A stretch of DNA of 64,000 bases. Source: Sequoia sempervirens (Eukaryota; Streptophyta; Pinopsida; Cupressales; Cupressaceae). The DNA is taken from assembly GCA_007258455.2 (NCBI GenBank), contig VDFB02321248.1, positions 1 to 64,000 on the forward strand. Reading direction: 5' to 3'. The notes under the pieces were generated by a model. It ran no database searches, was not told where the DNA came from, and was given only the letters and a program-made list of their open reading frames with translations. Numbering within the stretch: position 1 is the first letter of the stretch; each line of letters starts with the position of its first letter. Shown here piece after piece: positions 11,801 to 25,089 of the stretch. The position numbers and the translations under genes were made by a program.

Positions 11801-12717
11801 GGAGTGGTTCATCACCTTTTTGGAGGGAATGAGTGCTTTTAGGCATCAGTTTCTTATGCCTTTATGGTAGACTTGGTCAAAGTTGACTTCTTCAACACAT
11901 TGGAGCTCTTTTGGAGAAGATATAGTTCCTACATTTTTGGCTTTTTGGAGGCATCTGACCCAAAGGAGTTTCTAGATCCTTTTTTGGTGCAACTGCTTGG
12001 GAGATGTTCATAGTCACTTAGTTGACTCATTTGTACTAAGTTCTGATTATGCATTTTTTGTACTTAGTGAATTTTCAGTCCTTTGACAAACTTTGGCATA
12101 CTTTTTAGCTCTTTTGGACGTGAATAACAATGAAGACCTTGGATATAAGTGATTGGAGTTTTTTTTTCCTTCTTGTTCTTTGTTTTATTGTGTGCACTCA
12201 ATTGATTCGATCAAGTTATTTTGTGAGGTATTATTCGTCTCCTCATAGATTTATCTCATGTGTTAGCACCTTTATGCAAAAGTATGTTAATGCAGGTTAT
12301 AATCAGTGTCAAAGATGCAAATAGCTTTTAGTTGTGAAGTTACCTTCCTCCTAGGAGTTTGAGCATTAGGATCTCCTTATAAAATATTTATCTAAAGACA
12401 TTCAAAAGTGAGTTGTGCAAATTTTGATTTCAATCATTGTAAGCAAGTGTTTGTAATCAGAGCTTTACTTCCTAGTTTAGTTTTGTGTATCACCTTTTTA
12501 GTTTTCATTTTTAGTATTTCAATTTATGCATTCTCTCTTCCCTTTTCCTTGTCAAACAATAGAAGTAGTTAAGTAATCTAAGTGATAACCATTTAGGAAG
12601 ACGACCTTCTCCAGAGGTTTGATCTCATATAAGGTACCCACACCTCAGAATCATTCCCATGTTTTCAGTAGATTGTTGAACTTCAGGTTCAACAGGGTGC
12701 AAATCTAATTGATAACA
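8845..12717 (+). mobile_element. Probable solo LTR (3.87 kb) of a Ty3/gypsy family
   Basis: The element starts TGTTAG and ends GATAACA, with 5-bp direct repeats AAAAT at 8840-8844 and 12,718-12,722. No protein domain is present inside and I see no internal second LTR. The last ~250 bp resemble the end of the gypsy LTRs at 38.6 and 45.2 kb: a GTGATA-CC block, GACCTTCTCC-GAGGTTTGA, then GTTCAACAGGGTGCAA and GATAACA. A TATAAAATA at about 12,380 could be the LTR TATA box. A 3.9-kb LTR is long. A non-autonomous (LARD-like) element whose internal LTR borders I cannot see is the alternative. Confidence 0.6.
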
Positions 12718-12721
12718 AAAA

Positions 12722-13392
12722 TAAACAAATAAAATTACAAATAAATACATTGAAATTTCTTATAATTATAAAAAATGTATTTTTGTTATTACTATAAATA
12801 AATGGTCACCCTAAAAACTTAAAAATTTATTACATGACGCTAAGTATTTAGTTTTAATTTTTTTTTTAATTAAATTGATTTTAAAATATAAAAAACAATA
12901 ACATTATGGCTAGTCAAATTTAACTTTATTAGTTTTTCCTTACAAAGACTTTTGGATGCCATTATTTATTACATGACAATAAGTATTTAGTTTTAATTTA
13001 TTTCTTTAATTAGATTGATTTTAAAATCTAAAAAAACAACATTACCACCACTTGCACGTCAAATTTAACTTGATTAGTTTTTTCCTTACAAAGATATTTG
13101 GATGACATTGTAGTATGCCTCTTGGCATAAAATAAAAATGAAATAATTATAAAATTGATTATGATATAAAAAATAAGTATTTAAGAGTGAATAAGATATC
13201 AAATCAATTTAAAACCATTTTTAAATTTGCTTTAAATATACTTTAAATTTGTTTGAAAAAATGTCTACATACAATGAATGTAATGCTAGTTGCATGTCAT
13301 TTGAACGTCAAATTCATACTAAAGAATTTTTCCTTACATTGAATTTTGTTTTTTGATGGATGCCATTGTAATACGCCTCTTAGCATAATAAT
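12722..13392. repeat. Right part of the degenerate repeat array
   Basis: Units at about 12,800-12,945 and 12,960-13,110 repeat the words seen at 8310-8790. The stretch 12,735-12,803 closely matches 8574-8643 (ACAAATAAATACATTGAAAT and onwards). The terminal block at 13,290-13,392, with TTTGAACGTCAAATTC and GTAATACGCCTCTTAGCATA, matches 8219-8310. The whole is an AT-rich tandem array of unknown origin and contains no gene. Confidence 0.65.
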
Positions 13393-13920
13393 TTAATGAG
13401 TTATATTATGATTTATTTTTGTATTGAATCAAAGTAAATAAAATAAAATAAAAATAACATAATCGAAAGGTTGTCAAGAGTGAAAAACTACATAATAGTT
13501 CAACAGACATAACTCATATAACTAACAACCATAGGCTTAAGAAATGGTTGAATACATAACATTGAATACAATATATTACGATTTTGAAGGATGCAAAAAG
13601 TTGAGAGGGATTCAAACTTTTTATATTATGGTGAGAAGATTGGTTTTAGTGTTTAAGGTTAATCGATTTTTTTTATTGACTAAAATTGTAGTTAAAAGAA
13701 TTTAATTTTTTTTTTTAAAAAAAAGGGGTAAAAACTTTATTGAAATTCAGAAAAGAACATTACAATGAAAGAAAATGACCAGGGTCCCCAAAACCAACAA
13801 GAAACATAGAATAGAGTAAGAACAAACTCATCCTACACCATACCCATCCCTATCCTCAGCAAGAGTTATCTCCAAATCAAGATGGAGCACCTGAGGAACC
13901 AACTCCCACTCCTCAATTCT

Positions 13921-14330
13921 CTAGCCATCAAGATTCTCCGAAGCCCATTTCGCTAAGCAATCAGTAGCCCTATTCCACTCCCTTGGAATATGAACAAAAG
14001 TCACCATTTCCATCAACGAACTAACCCGAAATATCTGATGCACTACCATAGCCAACTGCCAACTGACATCTACCACTTTTTCCTCAATAAGCATATTGAT
14101 CAAGACTTGGGAATCAGACTCACAAATAATCCTTCTCCAACCCAAAGCATAAGCCCTCTCAAAGACGCAAAGAATTTTCAAACCTTCCACAAGGTTGATA
14201 GTCTACACCCCTTCATAGACTGAAAAGAAGAAGATCACCGACCCCAAAGAAACCCTACCAATCCCCCCAATACCAACCAGTCTAGGATTGCCTCTTAAGG
14301 ATCCATTTGTATTAATCTTCAGAACACCAT
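13921..14330 (-). pseudogene. LINE-1 RNase H domain
   Basis: On the minus strand the domain opens with INTDGSLRGNP near 14,300, continues through ICESDSQVLINML and closes with HIPREWNRATDCLAKWA near 13,950. These carry the expected catalytic acidic positions of a plant LINE RNase H. A stop (TAG) separates the first motif from an otherwise open 89-codon stretch. It is the last coding domain of LINE-1. Its C-terminus is followed closely by the 3' tail with no further ORF, in contrast to LINE-2. Confidence 0.85.
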
Positions 14331-14339
14331 CTGAGGGAG

Positions 14340-15980
14340 CTGCCATATAACAACCCTATGAATTTTCTACTTCGCCTGCCACCCTCTCTTGACACATGCA
14401 AAAGCTAAGGACAAACCCTAAATCCCCAATCTTTCCACTACCTCCGCATCCTTTTTCTCCAAAGGAAAAGTCACCTCACACTTAGCTTCCATCGTCTCCT
14501 GTATCATGCCCAAAATTCTTTGCCAAACTTGTTGCACAAGCTTCTTCTCTCCATGAAATATCCTCTTATTCTATTCCAACCAAATCTGCCACGACAAGAA
14601 GATAGGCCCCACATACCACACCTCCTGCAAGAAAGAAGCCATAGAAGGAGGCCTACCCAACCCCCTTGAAAAACCAATCAACGAGGAAGCATGAACACAG
14701 GGACTTTTCCAAACATCCCACCAGAAATGCCAAAGCTGGAGAGCAAAAGGGCAACAAAAAAATGAGTAGAGTCCTCCTCATTAGCACCACATAAAACACA
14801 GACAGAAGGACCCTGGAAGCCTCTCTTCTGAATATTTTCCTAGGTCAAACACTTATTCCAAGCTAATATCCAAACAAAACATTACACTTTGGCCAGGAGA
14901 ACTTGTTCTAGACCTTCTTCCACAACTGAACTTCTTCCCCATCCAACCTGTGAGGCAATAACACCTAATATCCAGAGGAAATAGTATAGACACCCTTAGG
15001 ATTAGGAGACCAAGCAAGCACATCTTCATCCCAGAGAGAGCTACATCATCGACTAGAAAGGATACTTTGCAGTTGAGCACAACCTCCCGCAAACCAACAT
15101 TCGGCCAAGCATCAAGAGACTTCCATCTAGCCACCTCCAACTAATCACCAGAAGAAAAGGATTTAAAATCACTCACTCGTGACCAACCAGCCTCAAGAAA
15201 CCTCTTGCAAAGATTCAACACATTAGGAAACTGAGAGATGATGGGAGGAGAGCCATCCCACGAATCGGACCAAAATTGGACCTTAATCCCCTTCTTACAA
15301 ATTCAAAATAGGCCCTCCTTAATAAGCGCAACCCCTTTTTTGAGAGTTCCCAAAACCACCGAGCCCTTCCCCTACAAGGGGGTGTCGAGAAATATCAAGC
15401 TGAGGGATCCCCAAGAAATACTTCTAAGAAAGAATCTTAGCCCAAATCTTATCTTGCTCAATTCACCATCGCCAATACAATTTCGCCACCAAAGCCACAC
15501 CAGTCAAAGCCAACTGTCTTAATCCCAGACCGCCATACTGCTTTAGGCTACAAACAACCTCCCATCTAACTAGACTCCATTTTGAAGACACCAAGCAACC
15601 AATCCATAAAAACTATCTTGCTACATAATCTAAGTCCTTAACAAAGCCCGACGGGGCAACCTGAAGCATACATCTATAAATAGGAAAACCCTACACCACT
15701 AACTTGATTAACTGCACACGGCCAAAAAAGGATAACCACCTATGAGTCTAGTGATTAATTTTTTCCCAAAATTTGTCCAAAATATTCTGCCAAGACTCCC
15801 TGGAAATTCTTCCAATCGAGATAGGGATACCAAGATAAGTCAAAGGGAGAGTCCCAATCTAAAACCTCAAAGTTTGGGAAATCCTTCGTTGAATGGGGCC
15901 TAGAGTATTGAAGAAGAAAATAGAGGAATTATCCTCATTAATCCTTTTCCCAGAGGCAACCAAGTATACATCCAAAACTC
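14340..15980 (-). pseudogene. LINE-1 RT thumb, connector and zinc-finger region
   Basis: This stretch links the RT catalytic core to RNase H. Translation on the minus strand in shifting frames gives a broken region with a CLCFMWC cysteine cluster near 14,770, matching the zf-RVT type region of plant LINEs. The longest open piece (14,853-15,140) is 95 codons. Several stops and frame changes are present. Confidence 0.7.
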
Positions 15981-16720
15981 AGGGTAAATTAGAGGCTTCT
16001 CTCATTGTAGCCATACCCATCAAAGTGGTGTCATGCACAAATTGCAAGTGAGACTATAGAGGCAAGTTTCCTCCCCACCACCAACCTTGGATGAGACTAG
16101 ACTCCACATTCTATCTAATCAATCGCCCCAAACCTTCAACAAGGAGAATAAATAAGTACGAAGAAAGGAGGTCCCCCTGGCGAAGCCCCCTAGAAGCACC
16201 GAATAACTCAGAGTGATCCCCATTAATAAGTACAAAAAGGAAACTGAAGTAACACAACTCATAACCCATTGAATCCACTCTTCCCCAAAACCAAAAGCAC
16301 CAAGAACCTTTCGAAGGAAGGACCACCTGACTTTGTCATAGGCCTTAGCCATATCCAATTTGATAAACATTGTGTTTTCTTTGGAATTGGCCATAGAATG
16401 AATGGCCTCAGTTGCAATAACAATCCCATCCAAAATTTTCCTACCCACCATAAAACCACTTTGTTCCTCTGAAATCAACTCTTTAAGCCCCTTCTTCAAC
16501 CTATCAGCAATTAACCTAGAGATAATTTTATAAATCACATTGCAAAGAGAAATGGGGCAGAATTGACTTAACCTATCTACCCCCTCACACTTGGGAATAA
16601 AAGCAAGAAAGGTAGAGTTTAAATCCCTTAACATTTGCTCATTCTGTTGAGATTCCTAAACAACCGCCAAAAGGTCAAACTTCATAATATCCCAAAACTC
16701 TTGAATAAACTCAACCAGGA
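15980..16720 (-). pseudogene. LINE-1 reverse transcriptase core
   Basis: Motifs appear in the expected order on the minus strand: [45 protein letters not shown] and, after a frameshift near 16,230, [14 protein letters not shown]. The catalytic FADD box reads QFVHDTTLMG near 16,035, so the first aspartate of the pair is now histidine. Together with the frameshift this makes the enzyme non-functional. The domain copies LINE RNA at the nicked target in active relatives. Confidence 0.88.
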
Positions 16721-17339
16721 AACCATCAGGGTCAAGAGCCTTCCCTTTCTTCATTTGGAATATAGTCCCTTCTAGCTCTTCAAGCGAGATATCACTCATA
16801 AGATGCTAATTCATTTCTCTAGACACTAGAGGGGGAATATAGGAAAGAACCTGAGCTTCCTCAGGAGACCCCCCTTGCGAGTCTTCCCTAAAAAGAGAAG
16901 CAAAATATTGCATTGCCTCACTCAAAATTTCAAGAAAGGAAGAGAGATGCTTACCCCTATCATTTACCAAAATAGAGATAGAATTGCCATGCCTCTTGGC
17001 TTTCACTGAATTGAAGAAGAAAGTCATATTTTTATCCCCTTCCTGAAGCCACTCTATCTGGGCCTTATGTTTCTAATAAATTTCCTCCCATAGCTACCAC
17101 TCCTTCAGTGTTTTCACAGCTCATGCCTCTTCCTAAATCAGCTCCGTCATCATCCCATGTTCCCTTATCAACCTCGTGATACCAGCCAACTTCGCCTAAG
17201 TCTCCGCCTTAGCATGGAAGATATTCCCAAAGCATTGGCAATTCCAATGCTTGAGCTGATACTTTAAAAATTAAAGTAACTTAGCAAAGGTATACATTGT
17301 CATAACATAAGTGGGTCTACCTCTCCTCCACCAGTCAGC

Positions 17340-18120
17340 GACATAATCATTCAAAGAAGGGTCCTACAACCACATGAGATAGAACCTAAAAGAAGGTTAA
17401 CGAGGAACACAAGTTGACTCAATAACAAGTTTGATAGGCGAGTGATCAAATCCTCTCCAATCCAAGATCTCAAAACAAGAAGACCACATACCACCAACCC
17501 AATAACATGAAACCAAGAAACGATCCAACCTCTCAGTAATGTAATGGTCTCCAAATTGGTGATTGTTCCAGGTGAACTAACCATTACTAAACTTGATATC
17601 AACTAGATTCAAGGAACTAATGCTATCACAAAGAAGCAGTACAAAGGGCTCCAACCTTCCAGTACCACCATGCTTTTCAGCCATCTCGGAGATAGCATTG
17701 AAATCTCTAGCCAAAATCTAGGGATGGTAAGGCGTCATGCTATAGACAAACTTGATATGGGACCACATAACTTGATTACCTCAAAAATCAGTAGGAGCAT
17801 ACATATTGGAAAAGAGAATAGCCTCCCCCATCTCAAAACTAGTAGCAATCATAGACATAGAATAATTTGAGGACATACACCAAAGAGGATGGATCCTTCA
17901 TGGATTTCATAAACAAGCAACACCCCCAGAAGATCCACGAGCACCAATACAATGACATTCCCTAATCCTCCAGGTGCCAAAACAAGCATACTCTCAACTA
18001 ATAACTTAGTTTCCTAAAGAAAAAGAACATCAGGACCTTGACTTCTAACTAAATCATGAATCACTTTTTGTCTAGGGTCGTTGTTCAAGCCCCTAACATT
18101 CCATGAAAGAATAATCATTT
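17340..18120 (-). pseudogene. LINE-1 AP-type endonuclease
   Basis: The domain starts at about 18,117 with MIILSWNVRGLNND, the standard N-terminus of plant LINE ORF2. VLFLQETK should follow, and a LFLQETKLL-like sequence is readable near 18,010. Beyond it the frame is broken by several stops. In active LINEs this apurinic-type nuclease nicks the target. The stretch 16,800-17,340 continues ORF2 as a stop-filled linker to the RT. Confidence 0.8.
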
Positions 18121-18389
18121 CAAAGGGCTTGAAAAATGAGAATCCGGAGTCTTTACGGACCCTGACTCCACCAAAGTCTCACCTGCCAATTTAATCTTTT
18201 CCACATCCTTCTTTCTACAAGTTTTGCAAAATTCTCTGCCCCACCTTTCCTAATATCCTTTTGCATGATGCCTAATTTAGGAGGAGGCTTGCTATTCTTA
18301 GCCGAAACTGAACCCGCATTCCACCCAGGAAGAGAAGACTCACCACCCTCTTTCGGAACAACAACAGAAGGAGTCAGTACCTCTGAAAG

Positions 18390-19400
18390 CACCATCTACT
18401 AATCAAAATCCATGTGCATACAATCATCACCTTGTGGATCCATAGAAGAATAAAAAATAGGGCCCTCCTGTACTCAATCCTCAACCCCCCGATCCAAGCT
18501 CATCAAACTCGGGTTCACTTCCTACTGGATGAGATCATCCAAAACCTCAAACCTGTTAAAAGTTCCCTCGTCTTACCTTTCCTTAAAGGTCCTCTTTTGA
18601 CCTCAGTTCCTATTACGAGCCTTGACCAGAACAAAACCATCATCCCCAACCACCTCATTAGAAGCAAGGCTCTTTCCCCTATCAGCCCCAGGAAGATTAT
18701 GAGGAGGTTGTGACAACTGAGGCTCCATAGGCTTATACCTTGTACATCTCTATTGCAAATGACCATACTCATGACATAGACGACAATGGAAAGGAAGAGT
18801 CTCATAGTCCAACTGTTGCGCCCAAGAAAAGGATCCTGCACACATATCCACAACATTGGGAAAAGGCCTACTTAGATCAATTTCAACAAAAATGCAAGCA
18901 AAATTCATTACCTTTTTACCTAAGGTTTGTGATGAAATCCCAACTAGTTTTCCAAGCAGCAAGGCAAGCATGTGCGGAAAATTCTCCCGACAACATTCCA
19001 CCAAAAACTGAGGTAATCGAACCCACACCGAGACACGATTCAAAAGCTCCTCAACAAGGTTAAAGCCTGCATGCCATGTCTTGATAAACAACCCCATTTT
19101 ATTATGGAAATAGGGGCCTCCCTCAAAGACCCTATTGTGATCAGCCATGCAGTTAAAAGTAACTTGCATGAAGTAATTGTTAGCCAACAACATTATCTCC
19201 ATTTCGTTCTTTGGCTCCCATGTACTTTGGACCCAAACCTCCAAAAATTGTAGAGAAACCCTCATCCCCAAAAATTTGCAATATAAGGAGAGATTTGAAT
19301 AATATTCGATATCATCGACAATCATCTCTAATGGGACAACCAAATTTGGCCTCTCCTTGCAACGTTCAAGACAACCATTGATCTTCGAGATTCAAACCAT
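18390..19400 (-). pseudogene. LINE-1 ORF1, DUF4283/zinc-knuckle gag-like protein
   Basis: The open stretch 18,750-19,343 (197 codons) shows the DUF4283 pattern: ANNYFMQVTFNCMADHNRV, then GGPYFHNKMGLFIKTW, a VSVWVRLPQF motif and CVEIDLS-like positions. It ends in the zinc knuckle CRLCHEYGHLQ followed by a stop. The frame then continues to about 18,390 with basic residues (ARNRN, GQKRTF). ORF1 proteins of this kind bind LINE RNA. Downstream (18,150-18,390) is a linker to ORF2. Confidence 0.85.
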
Positions 19401-19503
19401 TAGACAACCCCGTACCACCAAGCCCTATATCCAGAGCAAATAAATTATTGTCAAAGGTCTTCATTCCTTGATTTGGAGACATCAAGCCTATCGCTGCCTA
19501 GAA

Positions 19504-19615
19504 ATCCATGACAGGAGCTACCCCAAATGCCTCACCCTGAGATAGGGACATCTAGTCCAATCCATGACAGGAGCTACCCCAAATGCCTCACCCCGAGATA
19601 GGGACATCAAGTCCG
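19504..19615. repeat. 56-bp tandem duplication at the 5' side of LINE-1 ORF1
   Basis: Two adjacent 56-bp units (19,504-19,559 and 19,560-19,615) contain TCCATGACAGGAGCTACCCC and GAGATAGGGACATC, with only a few mismatches. The unit length is not a multiple of three, so the duplication would shift any frame running through it. Confidence 0.8.
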
Positions 19616-20080
19616 AGATGAGACTGCAAAAAATTTAGAAGACAATGGGTGGGGAACCCCACACCACCCTCAACAAACCACCCACCACAACACTTCACAC
19701 CCTCGAACCCTATCGCACCAACACTAGAAAGAGGAATAGCAAATAAATGAAACCCTATGCACCAAAAACCCTCAAACACACCACCTCCAAACCATTGCAG
19801 GCCTGATCTCACTCCACAACAATATCCTTGAATGCTTAACTTCTGAAAATAGGCAGCGGAGAGACCAATGCTAGAAGGAACCTCTGCCAAGATGGAGAAC
19901 ACAACCCCCACAAGAGAAACTAAATGAAAGAAAGTAGACGCTGCCCCTAGCTTCACCAAGAACCCACCCCACAGTGCACAAACCAGTCAAGAAGTAGTCA
20001 CAAGCTAGGGCTTGGGTGACCTAGCTCAGCCTGAAGTTGCAGATGCCATCCTCCATTAGACTTAAGCTATTCATTTTCAA

Positions 20081-23000
20081 TTTAATTTATTAATTGAATA
20101 ATATTAAAATTATAAGAAAAAATTATGTGACTATAAAGATTTTGAGAAAGTAAAGTATTAATTTAAGGTGATCAATACATACATACATATATAAATAAAG
20201 ATAAATAAAAATGATTCTTAAAAAGGGTAAAGTAGACTATGCATTATATTGAGGTAAAGATAACATAGGGTAATAAGAAGTAATTAAAAAAAAAAAAAAC
20301 ATCCATTCAAAGTGCTACCATTCAAACCCTCCACAATGGAAGTACTAGTATTACTCTTCATCTTGTTAGCCATTTGGTTTATAGTTTGGTATATGCCATA
20401 GAAATACTAATCGTTGAATTGGTTGAATCTAGATCTTTGTTGTGGAGCATAGAGTCTATGAAAGATTGTTCACACCAACAATGATCTCCTTAATCTTCTT
20501 GGTCATTCCTTCTTGGTTGTTTTCCAACTATTTATGTTCATCTTGAATACTAAATGGGTTCTTAGTGAGGTTAGAGTTCATATAGATGAAATCCTGCAAC
20601 AAACAAGAGAGATCCACCAAAGATGTTAAAATAAAGTAAAATAATAACAATCTAGTATTGATGTATAATTTTATTTTGTTTCTTTAGGTTGTTATGTGTT
20701 TTCCTACACCTAAGTTTAGCTTGATTAGGCTTGACTTAGAGTGAGTCCTGAGGAGTTGTCATGCATCTTTCATAAGAGTTAGTCTTTCCTATTTTGGATA
20801 TATAGGAGTTACACTTCTTATTGGTCATATTGTCCACTCCCTTCCTCTTACATATCCTATATTTGTACTCACTCACATGTATTGTTTGCATTGTGTGAAA
20901 ATTTCAATTTATGGATCTAGCTTCTCATATTTCATGTATTATAGGATATTAGTCGATCAAACAACTTTTTTTAGAATAATACAAAAATAAATAATATATG
21001 AAAAATCCATGTCACACTTGCACAACATCGTTCCATGTGAAAAAAATAACATGAGGGCACCAACAACATGAATTACCGCACCATCTCTACAAGCAAGGTG
21101 GCACAAGTGGAAAACTTACCAATCGTAGAACAAAGCCACCACAAGGAACCTATAAGAGGGGCAAACAATACCTAAAAAATATCATGTAATCACCCATTAT
21201 CAAATTCTCTCACAACCTAACAAAAGTGTAGGATGAGGGAATGATCAACCTCAATAAACACTAGGAAACTCTTATTAACTCAAAAATCACCATGAAAACA
21301 CACCTAGATGGTGCAACAACTAAGAGCTAACACCCCTCGACTAGACCACTCAATCACTAGTTTTTGGACAAGGAATAGGATGAGGGTAATAACCACCTCT
21401 ATCCCACTCAAAATCCAAATAAAAAATATAAAAATAAGGGCATACCTTCACTAGAGGCTGCCTTAAGGGGAGGTACAAGACCTCCACCAAATGGAACAAC
21501 AATGATTCACTTCCAAGAAATGACACACTTCCTAATACAAATGAGTAGCATAAATATTAAGATATGGAACTTGTAAAAGTAATAAAAACATTGTAATACT
21601 CTCTAAGCCAAGGGGGAAAATTTTATATGTAGATTTTCCCCTAAGGAATGGGTAGAAGACCCAACAAATGATGAAATGAATTAAACATAGAGGACACTAG
21701 TGCCTAGAGAGGATACTAGCACCCAAGGACACTAATGTGAGTGCATAGGTGTTAAAATTTGGTGATAGATTCCTAGTCTAGTGTTGAAGTTTTATTTTTG
21801 CACTAGAGTCCTAGAGATGTGCTCGAGTTTCAAAGAGGAATTGTAGTCCTCGAGTTATAGCGCTAGTATCTTGACTGGTGATAAAACCCAATATTAGTTT
21901 TGGTCCCCAAGTTAAGCATGCTACTTAGGAAATTAAAGGAAAGGACCATGATGAAAAATAGACTTCAAAATGATGAAATAAATTAGGGAATGAAGTGGTC
22001 CTTGACACTCAATCACACCCAACACACTAGCATGCAAATGATTTGACTCCTAAGGGCTAGTAGACCATAAGAGCCTCTAAGACAAGACAAATGAAACCAA
22101 GGGTTAAGAGGAAGGTGACATAAACCTATAGTTCATTCCACAACCACATAAAGAACCCCTAAATGACCCTCAATCAAGTGGGTCCTCTTAACCAAACATG
22201 CAAGATCACTAAATATGATAAGAGTTTCCATTAACAATTATATATTTTCTAGTTATATTAGGATTCATTTTAAATACTAGATAGAAGTTTTCTCTACATT
22301 CATTGATCCAACATTGTAATAAAACAAAAGAACATCCAAAACAATATGTGTGTTGAACTCCAATGGAAAAAAATGTAAAAGCATACATGATACTGATACA
22401 ATACATCCACTTAAGGAGATTCAATTAACATATTACAATTGAGAAGAGGACTCAAATCTCCTTCAAATTAAAATTTACAAATAATACAACAAGGAGATAG
22501 TTAAAACGTGATCAAACTTTATTGTATTGATCACAATCCTAGAGGTCTTCCAAAGATCCTCAAATATATAATAGTGGTTCCATGCCGACCAACCATGTAC
22601 CCAAAGGTCCTCTCCCACCATGCTAAGAGATAGTCACATTGGACACAAGCACACTCACACCAAATATAAGGTATTAGGCTTACACTCACATCAAACATAA
22701 AGTATACACAACATACATGCCATACAAGAGTTACTCAAAATCTATATATAAAATATAGGGTACAATTTATCTTAGGTACCACTCGAAAAGCCACAAGGAC
22801 AAGATCCTAGATAGGGGGTAGGGAGTTCCATCACAATAGCCCGTGATATTGGCTAGGAGAGATTGATTACACCTCTCTCAAGAGATGAGGTTACTCAATA
22901 AACAAGAACCAACACTCACAAAGTGGTAATGTCTTATACACCCATAGTGATCCTATACTAGCACTTCAGGTATATCATAGGCACCATTATCTTAGTTTAC

Positions 23001-24082
23001 TTTAATTACCCATGAAGCTAGGTTAAGAAAATTTTCATGAGATATCCTCGAGCTAATTTGGCCTTGAAAAACATCATAAGCCACTCCCTACTAATCTCTA
23101 ACACCTACATCATAGGTTCATCACAACTCACGGTAATTGAGTGACACAAAAATCAAGGGAAGAAAAATCGTTTCATAAATATTTCAATATGATCTTAAAA
23201 ACTTTATCTCAAAATTACATCAAGGATTTAAATTAATTTTGTCATTCTAAGACATAGAAAAACACATCAAAAATTAAAACTTTGCCTAATTATTTTCAAC
23301 ACAAAAACTAGGAATTTTTCAGAAAGTCCATTGTTGAGACCTTAATTTTTTTTATTTTCTCAATTTAAAAAAAATCAAAAACAAAAATTTCCCTTTAGCT
23401 TCAAATATGAACAAAAACTTTATTATAAAGTCAATTTTAATTTTCAATCATTTTGAAAAAAATAGCATTATGAGGACACAAAATAGAAAAACAAAAAAAT
23501 TCAAATAAAATTTTTATTCTACTCTAATTGTATAAATTGAAAACTATTAGGAAGTTTTATGCTCCCTTAAGGGTGATCATGGCATCCTAATGGAATAACA
23601 TAATCAAAAAAGGAGAGAAGATAGTTTTACCTCAAAAATAGAAACACAATAAAACAATTAAGAACTTGCAAATTCTCCCCAACTTGGGAGGTAGAGATCT
23701 CACACACAACCAACAATATTTTGCAATCCAATTCCCAAGTCTTCCAATTCTAAATGAGCAAGATTTTCTAAAAATTCAAATTTTCCAAAGAGGATTTGTG
23801 ACACCATTCCTTTCCAAAATATGAATTCTTCCAAAAATTCCTAAATTCTTTTTCCTTTTGTTCTATTTTTGACCTATTTTTATTTCTTTTTCTTTTATTT
23901 TTCACTTTATTTATTTTTCCTTATTACTTATCTACCATAAAATTGATTCAAAAAGAACATTTGACCATATTTTTATTTTCGTATTTAAATAGATGATTAA
24001 ATCAAATATATACTCTCTTATCTAACAAGATATTCCCAACATTATTAATTTAACCATATTTTTCCCCAATTTTGTAGAAATA
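20081..24082. other. AT-rich intergenic DNA, no gene seen
   Basis: Low-GC sequence without convincing coding potential. Open frames are short and show no motif. It probably contains old TE remnants, but I recognise no domain, LTR border or hairpin here. It ends where the duplicated segment begins at 24,083. Confidence 0.55.
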
Positions 24083-25089
24083 ATACACTAGATATGCAAC
24101 CCCTTTTAACTAATTAAAATCTATTTATGACCAACAAGGAATTTGAATCATCAACTAAATCACATGCATATACTGGTATTTCACAACAAGAATAGAATCC
24201 CAAATTACCTCTAATTTAGATCTGATTTAGCACCGATCAAACACAACATGCCTCGTACTCAAATCAAGTACAATCATCTATTACCATTGAAAGGCCTACT
24301 ATGACATTTGAAGTAACCATCACTGTGGAATAACTCAAACCTGCCTAACCAAGTGTTAAATAACCCTATACCTATATCCGCTCAACACACATGTCAAGCA
24401 TACCTACTTAATATAATATTCAAAGCATAGCATAATCACCCAACATGGTAAAACAACATATCAAGTATAAATAAGTACATCCACATGTCATATAATCATG
24501 AAAAAATTATTCACAATAGGAATAAAAAATACACATATCCATGAAATCAAGTATTACAATACACCAAGAATATATAAACATCACACATGTATCTCCAGAA
24601 TATCAAACACCAGCAACCAACATGTTGAGGGACCACAACTCAAAACATGTGGGTAGTCCAAATACACCATACAAAGCAAGAATAGAGACAAAACCAAAAC
24701 TCACAATAAAATTGATGAAGTTTAAACATAAAAAAAAAACCCAAAGCAACAAGCACACAAACAACCTATGCATCCCCTAAAACATAGTTGAAAAAGGATA
24801 CCGACATATAGAAATCTCAAGACTACAAATGATAAAGGAATTGAATATATAGTGTTATTTTCTTTCCTTTTCTTCATTAAGAAGGTGCTAACTCTTGTTG
24901 TAAATTCTAACATATTTCATTCACATTCCCATCTAGATTTATCATAATGAATAGAACAGGATTTTCTCTTAACATTAATTTTTCCATGGTACTAGTATTT
25001 TCCCTTGTCATCTTATTCCTTATTACCACCATGATACTATTACCCAACCTCATACATCTTGAAAGAGACTCCCTTCTTGTTTACCTTAA

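Larger units (their letters stand above)
13703..20080 (-). mobile_element. LINE-1: near-complete, inactive plant LINE
   Basis: Read on the minus strand, the order is ORF1 (DUF4283-like gag), endonuclease, reverse transcriptase, zinc-finger region and RNase H, then a 3' tail TTTCAATAAAGTTTTTACCC followed by an A-run near 13,703-13,722. This is the usual layout of RNase H-bearing plant LINEs. Stops and frameshifts break every ORF, and a conserved RT aspartate is lost. An AATTTAATTT word at about 13,699 and 20,078 could be the target duplication, but it is low-complexity. GC is higher than in the flanks, as expected for TE coding DNA. Confidence 0.88.

Noticed and set aside
13703..20080. LINE-1 target-site duplication AATTTAATTT
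   Set aside because: Only about 10 bp and pure A/T, at an A-run border. Chance matches are likely, so it is mentioned but not called.
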